Source: Gammaproteobacteria bacterium (GTDB lineage Bacteria > Pseudomonadota > Gammaproteobacteria > Enterobacterales > Alteromonadaceae). Taken from it: a stretch of 16,150 bases of DNA. Shown here piece by piece: positions 7,563 to 14,473 of the stretch. The position numbers were made by a program, and so were the translations under genes. Every line of letters starts with the position of its first letter. Position 1 is the first letter of the stretch. Location: contig JAMCRH010000255.1 in the NCBI GenBank assembly GCA_023380515.1, positions 1-16,150 of the forward strand, written 5' to 3'. The notes beneath the pieces were generated by a model. That model ran no database searches. It had not been told where the DNA came from and saw nothing but the letters and a program-made list of their open reading frames with translations.

Positions 7563-8171
7563 ATGAACATTTTACATTTACAAACTGGTTTATTCGGTGA
7601 GCAATCAGTTAGTCGTCAGCTTGGCGATAAAATCGTTGCTCGTTTACAGCAAGAGAACTCAGATGCAACCGTGATCAATCGTGACCTCATCACGACTCCA
7701 ATTCAGCACTTAGACGCTGAGATTTTGTTAGCTGGCGGTACTGAGGTCGACGCGCAAACAGAAAAGCAGCAAGTTGAGCTTGCGTTGACTGAGACCTTAC
7801 TCGAAGAGTTATTTGCCGCTGACGTCGTGGTCATTGGTGCGCCAATGTATAACTTCTCTATCCCAAGTCAGCTGAAAGCGTGGTTAGACCGCGTTGCGCA
7901 AGCTGGACGGACTTTCCGTTATACGGAAGCGGGCCCTGAAGGTTTAGTCAAAGGCAAAAAAGTGTATCTTGCGTCAGCACGTGGCGGAATCTATTCAGAA
8001 GGCGCAGCAGCGGCAATGGAATATCAAGAGAGCTACTTAAAGACGGTACTGGGTTTCCTTGGCATGACTGACGTGACCATTATTCGTGCAGAAGGCGTTA
8101 ACCTAAGCCCTGAAGCGCGTAACGACGCTATCGAAGCGGCCAGCTCAGAAATTTCAGCACTAAGTGCCTAA
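7563..8171 (+). CDS. azoR: FMN-dependent NADH-azoreductase
   Basis: 202 residues, like E. coli AzoR (201). It is a flavodoxin-fold FMN enzyme that reduces quinones (and azo dyes) by two electrons with NAD(P)H, thereby avoiding semiquinone radicals. Motifs seen: an N-terminal strand MNILHLQTGLFGEQSVSRQL that binds the FMN phosphate, GAPMYNFSIPSQLKAWLDRV (the core FMN-binding block), AGRTFRYTEAGPEGLVKGKK, and SARGGIYSEG. Start: the frame continues upstream to 7521, but the ATG at 7563 aligns with the family N terminus and follows GAGGTG. It is transcribed away from the LysR gene with a putative operator between, and a strong terminator follows. This arrangement suggests electrophile- or quinone-inducible expression. 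Confidence 0.94.
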   Translation: MNILHLQTGLFGEQSVSRQLGDKIVARLQQENSDATVINRDLITTPIQHLDAEILLAGGTEVDAQTEKQQVELALTETLLEELFAADVVVIGAPMYNFSIPSQLKAWLDRVAQAGRTFRYTEAGPEGLVKGKKVYLASARGGIYSEGAAAAMEYQESYLKTVLGFLGMTDVTIIRAEGVNLSPEARNDAIEAASSEISALSA

Positions 8172-8240
8172 CGTTGTGAACCATTTAGGTTCTTGACTAC
8201 GTATTCAAGTCATTAGCACATCCCCCCAACCACTACTAAT

Positions 8241-8272
8241 AAGGAACGCCAAACTTTGGCGTTCCTTTTTTT
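8241..8272 (+). terminator. rho-independent terminator after azoR
   Basis: GGAACGCCAA (8243-8252) pairs perfectly with TTGGCGTTCC (8256-8265) around a 3-nt loop. The stem is extended by flanking AA/TT and followed by a run of seven Ts. It lies about 70 nt after the azoR stop. This is the clearest intrinsic terminator in the window. Confidence 0.9.
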
Positions 8273-8326
8273 ATGGATTATGCTACAAAAGATGAGGACA
8301 CATTCTTTCGCTAGGAAACGTTGAGC

Positions 8327-9679
8327 ATGGCGGGTGCATTTTTAGACGACATGAAATCAGCTAAGCCGCAATCCTTTGACTTTGGACTGCTCCAAGCCAT
8401 TGGGCATTACTTACCCTGCTTCGTATACCAATTGCGGCAGAGCGCTGAAGGTGACTATCAATTTTTATACATTTCCGATAACTGTCTTGATATTGTGGGT
8501 CTCAATGCTGCAGACGTGATGGCCGACAGTGACACCCTCATCAGTCGCATTCACCCCGATGATCGTGCGCAAGTCTTCTCCGGCACCGCTGTCGCAGTCA
8601 AAGATAAAGTTGGCTGGCAAGCCGAGTTTCGAGTCATCAGGCCAAATCAAGATATCGTTTGGATCGAAGCTTTCGACGTTTTCGAATCAAACCCAGATGG
8701 TAGTGTGGTGTTCTATGGCTATGCCATGGACATCACCAAACGCAAAAATAATGAACATAAGTTAGCAGCGAGTGAGGCCGATTTTCGTGCCCTTGTCGAG
8801 AGTGCCAACGATATTATTTATACCATTGCACCGGACACGACGATTACCTATGTGTCGCCGACATGGCAAGATATTCTTGGCCATGAAGCAGGTGACGTTA
8901 TTGGCAAAACCTTCGACAATTTCATTTTTGCTGACGACCTACAGCGTTGCTACGATTTCATGGAAAAGTTGATTTCCACGCGGCAAAAACAGAGTGGCTT
9001 GGAGTATCGTATTCGCGACATCCACGGTAACTTGCAATGGCACACCACGAACGCATCGCCGATTTTTAATGACGACGGTACCATCAAGAAATTTATGGGG
9101 ATTGCCCGTGAAATTACTGACCAAAAGGCTCAGCAACAGCATATCCAACAGTTAGCGCATTACGACGTCCTGACACAGCTACCCAACCGCTCGCTCTTTT
9201 TTGATTTACTGGATCATCAACTTAAAGTGAGTCAACGAGAGGGTTATAACCTAGCGCTGCTATTTATTGACTTAGATTATTTTAAACCCGTCAATGATCA
9301 ACATGGTCATGCCGTCGGGGATGAAGTTTTGGCAAAAGTCGCGAAACGCATTGCTCGGGTGTTGCGCCAATCTGACTTAATTGGGCGCATTGGTGGTGAC
9401 GAGTTTCTGGTGGCTTTGCCAGGATTTTATGACCGCGCTGCACTCGAACCTGCCGCCTTACGCGCTGCGGAGAAAGTCCGCAATGCAATTTGTGAGACCA
9501 TCTACGTGCAAGACCTACGTATTGAGTTAGCTGCGAGTATCGGTATCGCCTTCTATCCGCTGCACTCAGAGTCGATCAGTGAACTCACTCGCTTGGCCGA
9601 TAGGGCGATGTATGAGGCCAAACGTCAAGGCAAAAATAAAGTCGCGGTGTTTAACGTCGATCCCCAACAACCTCGTTAA
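8327..9679 (+). CDS. diguanylate cyclase with two PAS domains (PAS-PAS-GGDEF)
   Basis: 450 residues, soluble, with no signal peptide or membrane segment. PAS 1 (about 20-138) contains FLYISDNCLDIVGLNAADVM, an HPDD motif and ends DITKRK. PAS 2 (about 148-268) contains ITYVSPTWQDILGHEAGDVI and ends EITDQK. The GGDEF domain (about 280-445) has LTQLPNRSLF, FIDLDYFKPVNDQHGHAVGD (metal- and substrate-binding residues intact), GGDEF at 356-360 and the inhibitory I-site RQSD (347-350) five residues before it. The enzyme should therefore make c-di-GMP from 2 GTP and be product-inhibited. The PAS domains probably sense a small ligand or redox cue. Start: a TTG at 8321 is in frame two codons earlier; AGGA at 8313 could serve either. 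An outer-membrane protein gene follows 84 nt downstream. Confidence 0.92.
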   Translation: MAGAFLDDMKSAKPQSFDFGLLQAIGHYLPCFVYQLRQSAEGDYQFLYISDNCLDIVGLNAADVMADSDTLISRIHPDDRAQVFSGTAVAVKDKVGWQAEFRVIRPNQDIVWIEAFDVFESNPDGSVVFYGYAMDITKRKNNEHKLAASEADFRALVESANDIIYTIAPDTTITYVSPTWQDILGHEAGDVIGKTFDNFIFADDLQRCYDFMEKLISTRQKQSGLEYRIRDIHGNLQWHTTNASPIFNDDGTIKKFMGIAREITDQKAQQQHIQQLAHYDVLTQLPNRSLFFDLLDHQLKVSQREGYNLALLFIDLDYFKPVNDQHGHAVGDEVLAKVAKRIARVLRQSDLIGRIGGDEFLVALPGFYDRAALEPAALRAAEKVRNAICETIYVQDLRIELAASIGIAFYPLHSESISELTRLADRAMYEAKRQGKNKVAVFNVDPQQPR

Positions 9680-9720
9680 CAATCCGTGCCATTTTTGGCA
9701 TCGCACTCACTGCGACTCAC

Positions 9721-9729
9721 TGTTACAAT
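9721..9729 (+). promoter_or_regulatory. candidate extended -10 promoter for the outer-membrane protein gene
   Basis: TGTTACAAT matches the extended -10 form (TGnTAnAAT-like), 35 nt before the ATG at 9764. No good -35 element is visible, which extended -10 promoters tolerate. If real, the downstream gene can be transcribed independently of the cyclase gene. Confidence 0.35.
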
Positions 9730-9763
9730 AATCGTTGATTTTAACCACGAGACGTCTTCAGCC

Positions 9764-10378
9764 ATGATGTTTGTTCGCACACTCTTAGTTAGCTTAATCG
9801 CTTTTGGGTTAGCAGGTCCTGTCGTTACTGCAGCCGAAACTGACTCTGACCTAGAACTTGGGCCGAATTGGCGCGTGATTGATGTTTATTATCATCACGA
9901 ATGGAACCGCAATGACAACCGCGAGGCAGACTTCATCGGCCTGCGAGCGAGTGCGAATATTCGCAACAATGGTTTATTTCGTATCGAAACAAACGGCGGC
10001 AAAATCAGTGACCGTATCAATAATGTTGAGCGCGAATACAATGGTTATCAACAGACATTCATGGGCGGTGTGCGCTATGCTGCTAGCGAACAAGCCGACA
10101 TTTTTTGGTTAGTGGGCGCAACTCGAGTCGAGTTCGAAACAAACTACTACAATTTGAATCGCCACGGTTTAATTAGCCAGTTTGGTATGCGCGGCATGTT
10201 AACGCCTGAGTGGGATTTAACTAGCTATTTTCAAATTCAAAAAACTGGGGGCATGACCACCACCAGTCTCCACGCCGACATTCGTTACCGTGCTTGGCGC
10301 CGAGTCGATGTCTATGCTGGTGCTGGCCTATTCGCCAACGATCGCAGCGGGCGCATTGGGCTGAGCTTTCATTTCTAG
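9764..10378 (+). CDS. predicted small outer-membrane beta-barrel protein, function unknown
   Basis: 204 residues from ATGATG at 9764 (the frame extends upstream to 9686, but the signal peptide fixes the start). The N terminus, MMFVRTLLVSLIAFGLAGPV then VTAA, is a Sec signal peptide, with cleavage probably before Glu-Thr-Asp. The rest consists of alternating-residue amphipathic strands with aromatic girdles (WRVIDVYYHHEW, FIGLRASANI, LFRIETNGG, QTFMGGVRYA, IFWLVGATRVEF, LISQFGMRGML, TSYFQIQKTGG, TSLHADIRYR, VDVYAGAGLF, RIGLSFHF). It ends in Phe, the usual BAM-recognised terminal residue. About eight to ten strands fit an OmpA/OmpW-size barrel. I recognise no named family. It lies immediately downstream of a diguanylate cyclase; a functional link is only suggested by position. 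Confidence 0.75.
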   Translation: MMFVRTLLVSLIAFGLAGPVVTAAETDSDLELGPNWRVIDVYYHHEWNRNDNREADFIGLRASANIRNNGLFRIETNGGKISDRINNVEREYNGYQQTFMGGVRYAASEQADIFWLVGATRVEFETNYYNLNRHGLISQFGMRGMLTPEWDLTSYFQIQKTGGMTTTSLHADIRYRAWRRVDVYAGAGLFANDRSGRIGLSFHF

Positions 10379-10440
10379 GCACTGACACTAGGTACTGACG
10401 ATAGGTGCTAACGTAGGCACCTACGGCTCGGCCGAAAGTC
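10379..10440. repeat. short degenerate repeat and inverted repeat after the outer-membrane protein gene
   Basis: About 14-nt imperfect repeats (CTGACACTAGGTA, CTGACGATAGGTG, CTAACGTAGGCACC) follow the stop codon. The last units also form mutually exclusive hairpins: TAGGTGC with GCACCTA, and CGTAGG with CCTACG. No T-run follows, so it is not a classic terminator. Origin and role are unknown. Confidence 0.4.
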
Positions 10441-10464
10441 TTCCCAGCACTTTATTTCGTCATG

Positions 10465-10492
10465 AAAAAACGCAAGGCTCTCGCCTTGCGTT
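10465..10492 (-). terminator. rho-independent terminator of rimO
   Basis: AACGCAAGGC and GCCTTGCGTT form a 10-bp perfect stem with a 4-nt loop (10469-10492). Read on the minus strand, it is followed directly by six Ts (the A-run at 10465-10470), 24 nt after the rimO stop. On the plus strand the following TTATTGTTTA is less T-rich, so some bidirectional activity for the outer-membrane protein gene is possible. Confidence 0.85.
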
Positions 10493-10516
10493 ATTGTTTA
10501 GTGCTGAAGCTTTAAT

Positions 10517-11938
10517 TTACGCGTCGTCTTCGACCCGCACACCCCATAGGTCGTATTCGTCGGTATGAATAATCTCAACCCAAACTTTGTCGCCTGGCTG
10601 CACATCAGCTTCATCGGTAAGATAAACGAGGCCATCAATCTCTGGCGCATCCGCATAACTGCGGCCCACGGCACCTTCAGGTGTCACTTCGTCAATCAGC
10701 ACCAACATTTCTTGGCCAACCCGAGCACGAAGTTTGGCGGCACTAATTTCTTGTGCGACGGCCATAAAGCGCTCGTAACGCTCTTGCTTAACTTCCTCGG
10801 GTACTGGGTCTGGCAACTCATTGGCCTTGGCTCCTTCGACCGGTGAGTAAGTGAAGCAGCCAACACGATCCAGCTGCGCTTCACGAAGGAAATCGAGCAA
10901 CTCGTTAAAGTCTTCTTCGGTTTCCCCAGGGAAGCCAACAATGAATGTACTACGAATGACCAAGTCTGGGCACATTTCCCGCCATTTTTGCACGCGCTCT
11001 AAAACCCGCTCAGAAGAGCCGGGGCGCTTCATTAATTTGAGGATTCTCTTACTTGCGTGCTGAAATGGAATATCCAAATACGGCAGAATCTTACCTTCCG
11101 CCATCATTGGAATAACATCGTCGACCGATGGATACGGGTAAACATAATGCAAGCGCACCCACACGCCAAGGTCTGCCAGTGCTTCACAAAGCTCAAGCAT
11201 ACGAGTTTTAACTGGACGGCCATCCCAAAAACCAAGCTTGTGTTTTACATCAACACCATAGGCGCTGGTGTCTTGTGAGATAACGAGGAGCTCTTTCACA
11301 CCCGCATTGGCGAGACGCTTGGCCTCGTCAAGCACGCTTCCCACTGGGCGACTGACAAGGTCACCGCGCATTGAAGGAATAATGCAGAACGTACAGCGAT
11401 GGTTGCAGCCTTCTGAAATTTTCAAATAGGCAAAATGCCGTGGCGTCAGTTTCACCCCAGTGTCAGGAACCAGCTGCTCAAATGGAATCAGTTCCGGCTT
11501 TGGTAAGTGCTCGTGAACTTGGCTCATCACTTCTTCATAAGCGTGCGGCCCCGTAATGGCCAACACATTGGGGTGCACTTCCCGAATTTCATCGTCACGC
11601 GCACCGAGGCAGCCCGTCACGAGTACTTTGCCGTTTTCTTTTAATGCTTCACCAATAGCGTCCAGCGACTCTTGGACGGCAGAGTCGATAAACCCGCAGG
11701 TATTCACGATCACCATGTCAGCGTTATCGTAACTTGGTACGATCTCGTAACCTTCAGTGCGTAACTGTGTCAGAATCCGCTCGGAGTCAACCAAGTTTTT
11801 CGGACAACCTAAGCTTACAAAGCCAATCAGTGGCGACGTCGAGGTCGATTTACTACTCGCCTTAGGTTGAGCAGCCGGCTTGGAACTGGCGGCCTTGCTA
11901 GAAACGCTTTCTGGAAGAAAGTGCTGTACATCTGACAT
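10517..11938 (-). CDS. rimO: ribosomal protein S12 methylthiotransferase RimO
   Basis: 473 residues. RimO is a radical-SAM enzyme with two [4Fe-4S] clusters that methylthiolates the conserved aspartate of ribosomal protein S12. The UPF0004 domain starts at [15 protein letters not shown] and holds Cys45, Cys81 (VNTCGF) and Cys110 ([10 protein letters not shown]). The radical-SAM core has [18 protein letters not shown] (Cys178, Cys182, Cys185), followed by [20 protein letters not shown] and [22 protein letters not shown]-terminal TRAM domain covers the last ~65 residues. The [11 protein letters not shown] signature distinguishes it from MiaB. It is about 30 residues longer than E. coli RimO because of an N-terminal Ser/Ala/Lys-rich segment (about residues 10-36) of low complexity. 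The ATG at 11938 has a good GAGGT site, so the extension is likely translated. It is monocistronic, with its own terminator. Confidence 0.96.
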   Translation of the reverse strand: MSDVQHFLPESVSSKAASSKPAAQPKASSKSTSTSPLIGFVSLGCPKNLVDSERILTQLRTEGYEIVPSYDNADMVIVNTCGFIDSAVQESLDAIGEALKENGKVLVTGCLGARDDEIREVHPNVLAITGPHAYEEVMSQVHEHLPKPELIPFEQLVPDTGVKLTPRHFAYLKISEGCNHRCTFCIIPSMRGDLVSRPVGSVLDEAKRLANAGVKELLVISQDTSAYGVDVKHKLGFWDGRPVKTRMLELCEALADLGVWVRLHYVYPYPSVDDVIPMMAEGKILPYLDIPFQHASKRILKLMKRPGSSERVLERVQKWREMCPDLVIRSTFIVGFPGETEEDFNELLDFLREAQLDRVGCFTYSPVEGAKANELPDPVPEEVKQERYERFMAVAQEISAAKLRARVGQEMLVLIDEVTPEGAVGRSYADAPEIDGLVYLTDEADVQPGDKVWVEIIHTDEYDLWGVRVEDDA

Positions 11939-12028
11939 AGTTACTTACCTCGCTTTGGGGGCGCATATTCTACCCTAGCTTGCTACTGAAAGAATAGCGG
12001 ATCAACAGCACCAAGATATTTTCCTTTC

Positions 12029-12052
12029 TGTAAAGCTACTGCTATCTTTACA
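12029..12052. promoter_or_regulatory. inverted repeat TGTAAAG-N10-CTTTACA in the rimO / EAL-gene spacer
   Basis: Two perfect 7-bp arms flank a 10-nt spacer, 30 nt before the GTG of the c-di-GMP phosphodiesterase gene. It may be an operator overlapping that gene's promoter or a weak leader hairpin. The arms resemble TyrR half-sites, but the spacing (12 nt between TGTAAA and TTTACA) does not fit the N6 TyrR box. Confidence 0.35.
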
Positions 12053-12081
12053 TAGAGCTCCTAACTTGAGGTACAACCGCC

Positions 12082-13653
12082 GTGCAGTCACCCTGGCATA
12101 GTGCATTATTGCGAACTTTAATCTATGTCGTTTTTGGCGTGGTCTGGATCGTATATTCCGATCGGTTCCTCGAAAATATCGTCGATGACGTGCAAACATT
12201 AACGCAACTACAAACCTACAAAGGCTGGAGCTACGTTGGCATTACCGCCGTGCTGTTGTTTTTTCTGTTGTATCAAGGGCTAAAAAAAGAGCGTGCATTA
12301 TCTGCGCGCGATGAGCTTACCCAACTCTTAAATCGACATATGTTTCGGCAAGAGCTTGAGAGTGAACTCGACTTTGCCCGCGAACATCATCAATCGGTTG
12401 CACTAGTCACCTTCAACATTGACGAGTTTCGACGCATTAATCATGCTTGCGGACATCAAGCTGCAGACCGCCTTTTACTGAAAACAGCCGACGCCTTGCG
12501 CGACCACTTCGCTACCGAGCCCACGATAATCGCTCGGCTTGGGCCCGACGAGTTTGCCGTTGCCCTTTTGAACATTCGTAATGCGGAAATTGCCGTCACC
12601 AAAGCACGTGAATTTCAGCACCTATTTCAAAACCTTGAACTCGAAAATTACCAATTCGAACTGAGTATCGCTGTCGGCATAGCGATGTTCCCAACCGATG
12701 CTGAGGAAGTAAAAGACCTTGTTGCCTGTTCAACCCTCGCCCAAGAAGAAGCAAAGAACTTAGGCCATGGACAATTGCGTTTATACGATCACTTTTTTGG
12801 TGAAAGTATTCACTCGCGTTTGCAACTGACCACTGACCTTCGCCATGCCATCGAACGCGATGAGCTCTCGGTGGTCTACCAACCCCAATTCTCTGCGCAT
12901 AATCTTAAACTTACAGGCGTTGAGGCACTGTTGCGTTGGCAACACCCGCAACATGGATTTATCCGCCCCGACACATTTATTAACCTCGCTGAGCAGCAAG
13001 GCTTTATCAGTGAAGTCACCGATTATGTGTTTGCAAAATCGATTCGCGAACTCACCGATTTAGAACTACTCGGAACCAGTATTCCGCGGCTTTCAATTAA
13101 TGTTTCGGCGCTTGATTTTGCCGATGACGACTGTATCGAGCATTTTTACCGACGGCTCGAGAATCTTCACGACTGGTCTTTATTGCAACTCGAGCTCACT
13201 GAAACGGCCGTCATCAATAACTTCGAAGATACTTTACGCACATTGAAAATGTTGCGTGACGCCAATGTCAATTTATCAATTGACGATTTTGGCACAGGCT
13301 ATTCATCGTTGAATGTTCTTCGTCGCTTGCCAATTCATGAAGTCAAAATCGATCGCTCATTTATTCGTGACTTACAAGTTGACGATGACGATCGTACAAT
13401 TGTAAGGACAATTTTAGCCATGGCGCATTCATTAAACTTGCGCGTTGTTGGCGAAGGCGTTGAACAAATTGAGCAATTATTGTTCTTACAAGAACATGGT
13501 TGTCATGATGCGCAGGGTTATCTCCTTGCGAAACCCATGTCAGCTCAAGAGCTTGCGGTGTTTTTGCAGCAAGAGCCGGCGGCTCTTGGTGAAATCCGTT
13601 CGCAGTTGCGGGCGAAGTCGTCACCAAAAATAGTCGCGGTGAAAAATACATAA
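12082..13653 (+). CDS. membrane-bound degenerate GGDEF / intact EAL protein, probable c-di-GMP phosphodiesterase
   Basis: 523 residues from a GTG preceded by GAGGT. Two membrane helices (about 8-26 and 48-66) bracket a short periplasmic loop with YSDRFLENIVDD and LQTYKGW, a sensor module seen in many gammaproteobacterial GGDEF/EAL proteins. The GGDEF domain (about 75-235) is degenerate: the signature is GPDEF (154-158), the first metal Asp is Asn112, the usual FKxxND is FRRINH, and no RxxD I-site is present. It is probably catalytically inactive. The EAL domain (about 245-500) keeps all key residues: YQPQF, EAL at 281-283, Asn340 (NVS), Glu371/Glu374 (ELTETAV), Asp401-Asp402 (DDFGTGYSSL), Lys422 (VKID), Glu458 (GEGVE) and Gln478 (QGYLLAKP). 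It is predicted to hydrolyse c-di-GMP to pGpG, perhaps with GTP-sensing by the GGDEF. A lipoprotein gene follows after 20 nt. Confidence 0.92.
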   Translation: MQSPWHSALLRTLIYVVFGVVWIVYSDRFLENIVDDVQTLTQLQTYKGWSYVGITAVLLFFLLYQGLKKERALSARDELTQLLNRHMFRQELESELDFAREHHQSVALVTFNIDEFRRINHACGHQAADRLLLKTADALRDHFATEPTIIARLGPDEFAVALLNIRNAEIAVTKAREFQHLFQNLELENYQFELSIAVGIAMFPTDAEEVKDLVACSTLAQEEAKNLGHGQLRLYDHFFGESIHSRLQLTTDLRHAIERDELSVVYQPQFSAHNLKLTGVEALLRWQHPQHGFIRPDTFINLAEQQGFISEVTDYVFAKSIRELTDLELLGTSIPRLSINVSALDFADDDCIEHFYRRLENLHDWSLLQLELTETAVINNFEDTLRTLKMLRDANVNLSIDDFGTGYSSLNVLRRLPIHEVKIDRSFIRDLQVDDDDRTIVRTILAMAHSLNLRVVGEGVEQIEQLLFLQEHGCHDAQGYLLAKPMSAQELAVFLQQEPAALGEIRSQLRAKSSPKIVAVKNT

Positions 13654-13673
13654 GCGTTAGGAATCAGGGTTAC

Positions 13674-14330
13674 ATGTCGAATATTGCTAGTTCAAAGCCA
13701 AGCGGTGCCTTGGCTGTCGTCGGAAGTTTTTTGCTCAGCATGCTCGTTTTAGGAGGATGCGCCAGCACCAATGAACCAAGTCAGTCGCAAGCGAGTCAAA
13801 CCGACTCCGCTGCGACCAAGGAAACCGTTAAACAACCACTGTCACTTGAGCAAGTATGCGAACAGGGTGCCGATTGCCGAACCAATGCCTCGGTTTACCT
13901 TGCTTCCGTGCAAGGCGAAGTGAAATTAGAATATGACCAATATTGGCCAGTGGTCTATGAAGGCGAGATCCGCCTGCTACCTGGTGAACGAGTACTGGTT
14001 GAAATTGAGTTTGATGAAAGCCGTCAAGCCAATGTCATTCGCCAAGTGCAAGAGCGCAGCAATCCCGAGCAAACCTTTGAATTGTTTTTCGCTCAGGTTC
14101 GCGGCAATTACGGCATGCTGATGTCATTCCGCAACCCGATGACGCAGCCCGTCCAGTTTGATGTCGAGATTACCGGTGTAAGTGGACAACAGCATCGACT
14201 GAACACCTGTCCGATTCGCGGCGGCATGTCATTTCATGAACGCTGGCCAGAACCTGCGAAGGAATTGGTTCTGAAGCAGCCACGGATTGTCAATGAACCG
14301 AGCAATGGCGTGATGATCTGCTCGAGTTAG
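13674..14330 (+). CDS. uncharacterised lipoprotein
   Basis: 218 residues; I do not recognise the family. The N terminus has SGALAVVGSFLLSMLVLGGC, a lipoprotein signal with Cys29 as the acylated residue. A Ser/Gln/Thr-rich linker (about 31-55) follows. Position +2 is Ala, so outer-membrane sorting is expected. The globular part has four further cysteines (62, 68, 179, 216), enough for two disulfides, and beta-rich stretches (ASVYLASVQGEVKLEYDQY, GEIRLLPGERVLVEIEF, TFELFFAQVRG, QFDVEITGVSGQQHRLNTCP) suggesting a beta-sandwich. AGGG lies 4 nt before the ATG. The 20-nt gap to the upstream EAL gene and shared strand make an operon likely, hinting at a c-di-GMP-linked envelope role, which is inference only. 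Confidence 0.75.
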   Translation: MSNIASSKPSGALAVVGSFLLSMLVLGGCASTNEPSQSQASQTDSAATKETVKQPLSLEQVCEQGADCRTNASVYLASVQGEVKLEYDQYWPVVYEGEIRLLPGERVLVEIEFDESRQANVIRQVQERSNPEQTFELFFAQVRGNYGMLMSFRNPMTQPVQFDVEITGVSGQQHRLNTCPIRGGMSFHERWPEPAKELVLKQPRIVNEPSNGVMICSS

Positions 14331-14340
14331 TGCACACTAA

Positions 14341-14405
14341 GCGATGACTGCGCTGGTAGGCGATGACTGCGCTGGTAGGCGATGACTGCGCTGGTAGGCG
14401 ATGAC
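14341..14405. repeat. perfect 19-bp tandem repeat, 3.4 copies
   Basis: The unit GCGATGACTGCGCTGGTAG occurs three times without mismatch (14341-14359, 14360-14378, 14379-14397), then GCGATGAC of a fourth. The unit length is not a multiple of three and it lies between a lipoprotein stop and the deoD start, so it is a non-coding minisatellite-like array. Perfect identity suggests recent slippage expansion and probable copy-number variation between strains. Each unit places an ATG in a new frame; from the ATG at 14382 a 31-codon ORF runs to a TGA at 14475-14477 that overlaps the deoD ATG. Confidence 0.95.
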
Positions 14406-14473
14406 ATAGATCAATGCAACGACCCCGCGAGCAAGATACACTACCAGACAATTCAATCAGAGTGCGATTTACT

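Noticed and set aside
5042..8171. A single redox island joining peroxiredoxin, LysR, azoR and the solute-binding protein
   Set aside because: The genes are in separate transcription units with no shared operator seen; common theme alone is not evidence of a system.
12029..12052. TyrR box
   Set aside because: Half-sites TGTAAA and TTTACA are present, but they are 12 nt apart rather than 6, and the neighbouring genes have no link to aromatic amino acids.
14344..14405. Possible CRISPR-like array
   Set aside because: The 19-bp units are directly contiguous with no spacers, and there are only 3.4 copies; this is a simple tandem repeat.
14414..14473. Longer DeoD starting at ATG 14414
   Set aside because: It would add 20 residues absent from the family; numbering from 14474 puts His4, Arg24, Arg43, Arg87 and Ser90 at the E. 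coli positions.
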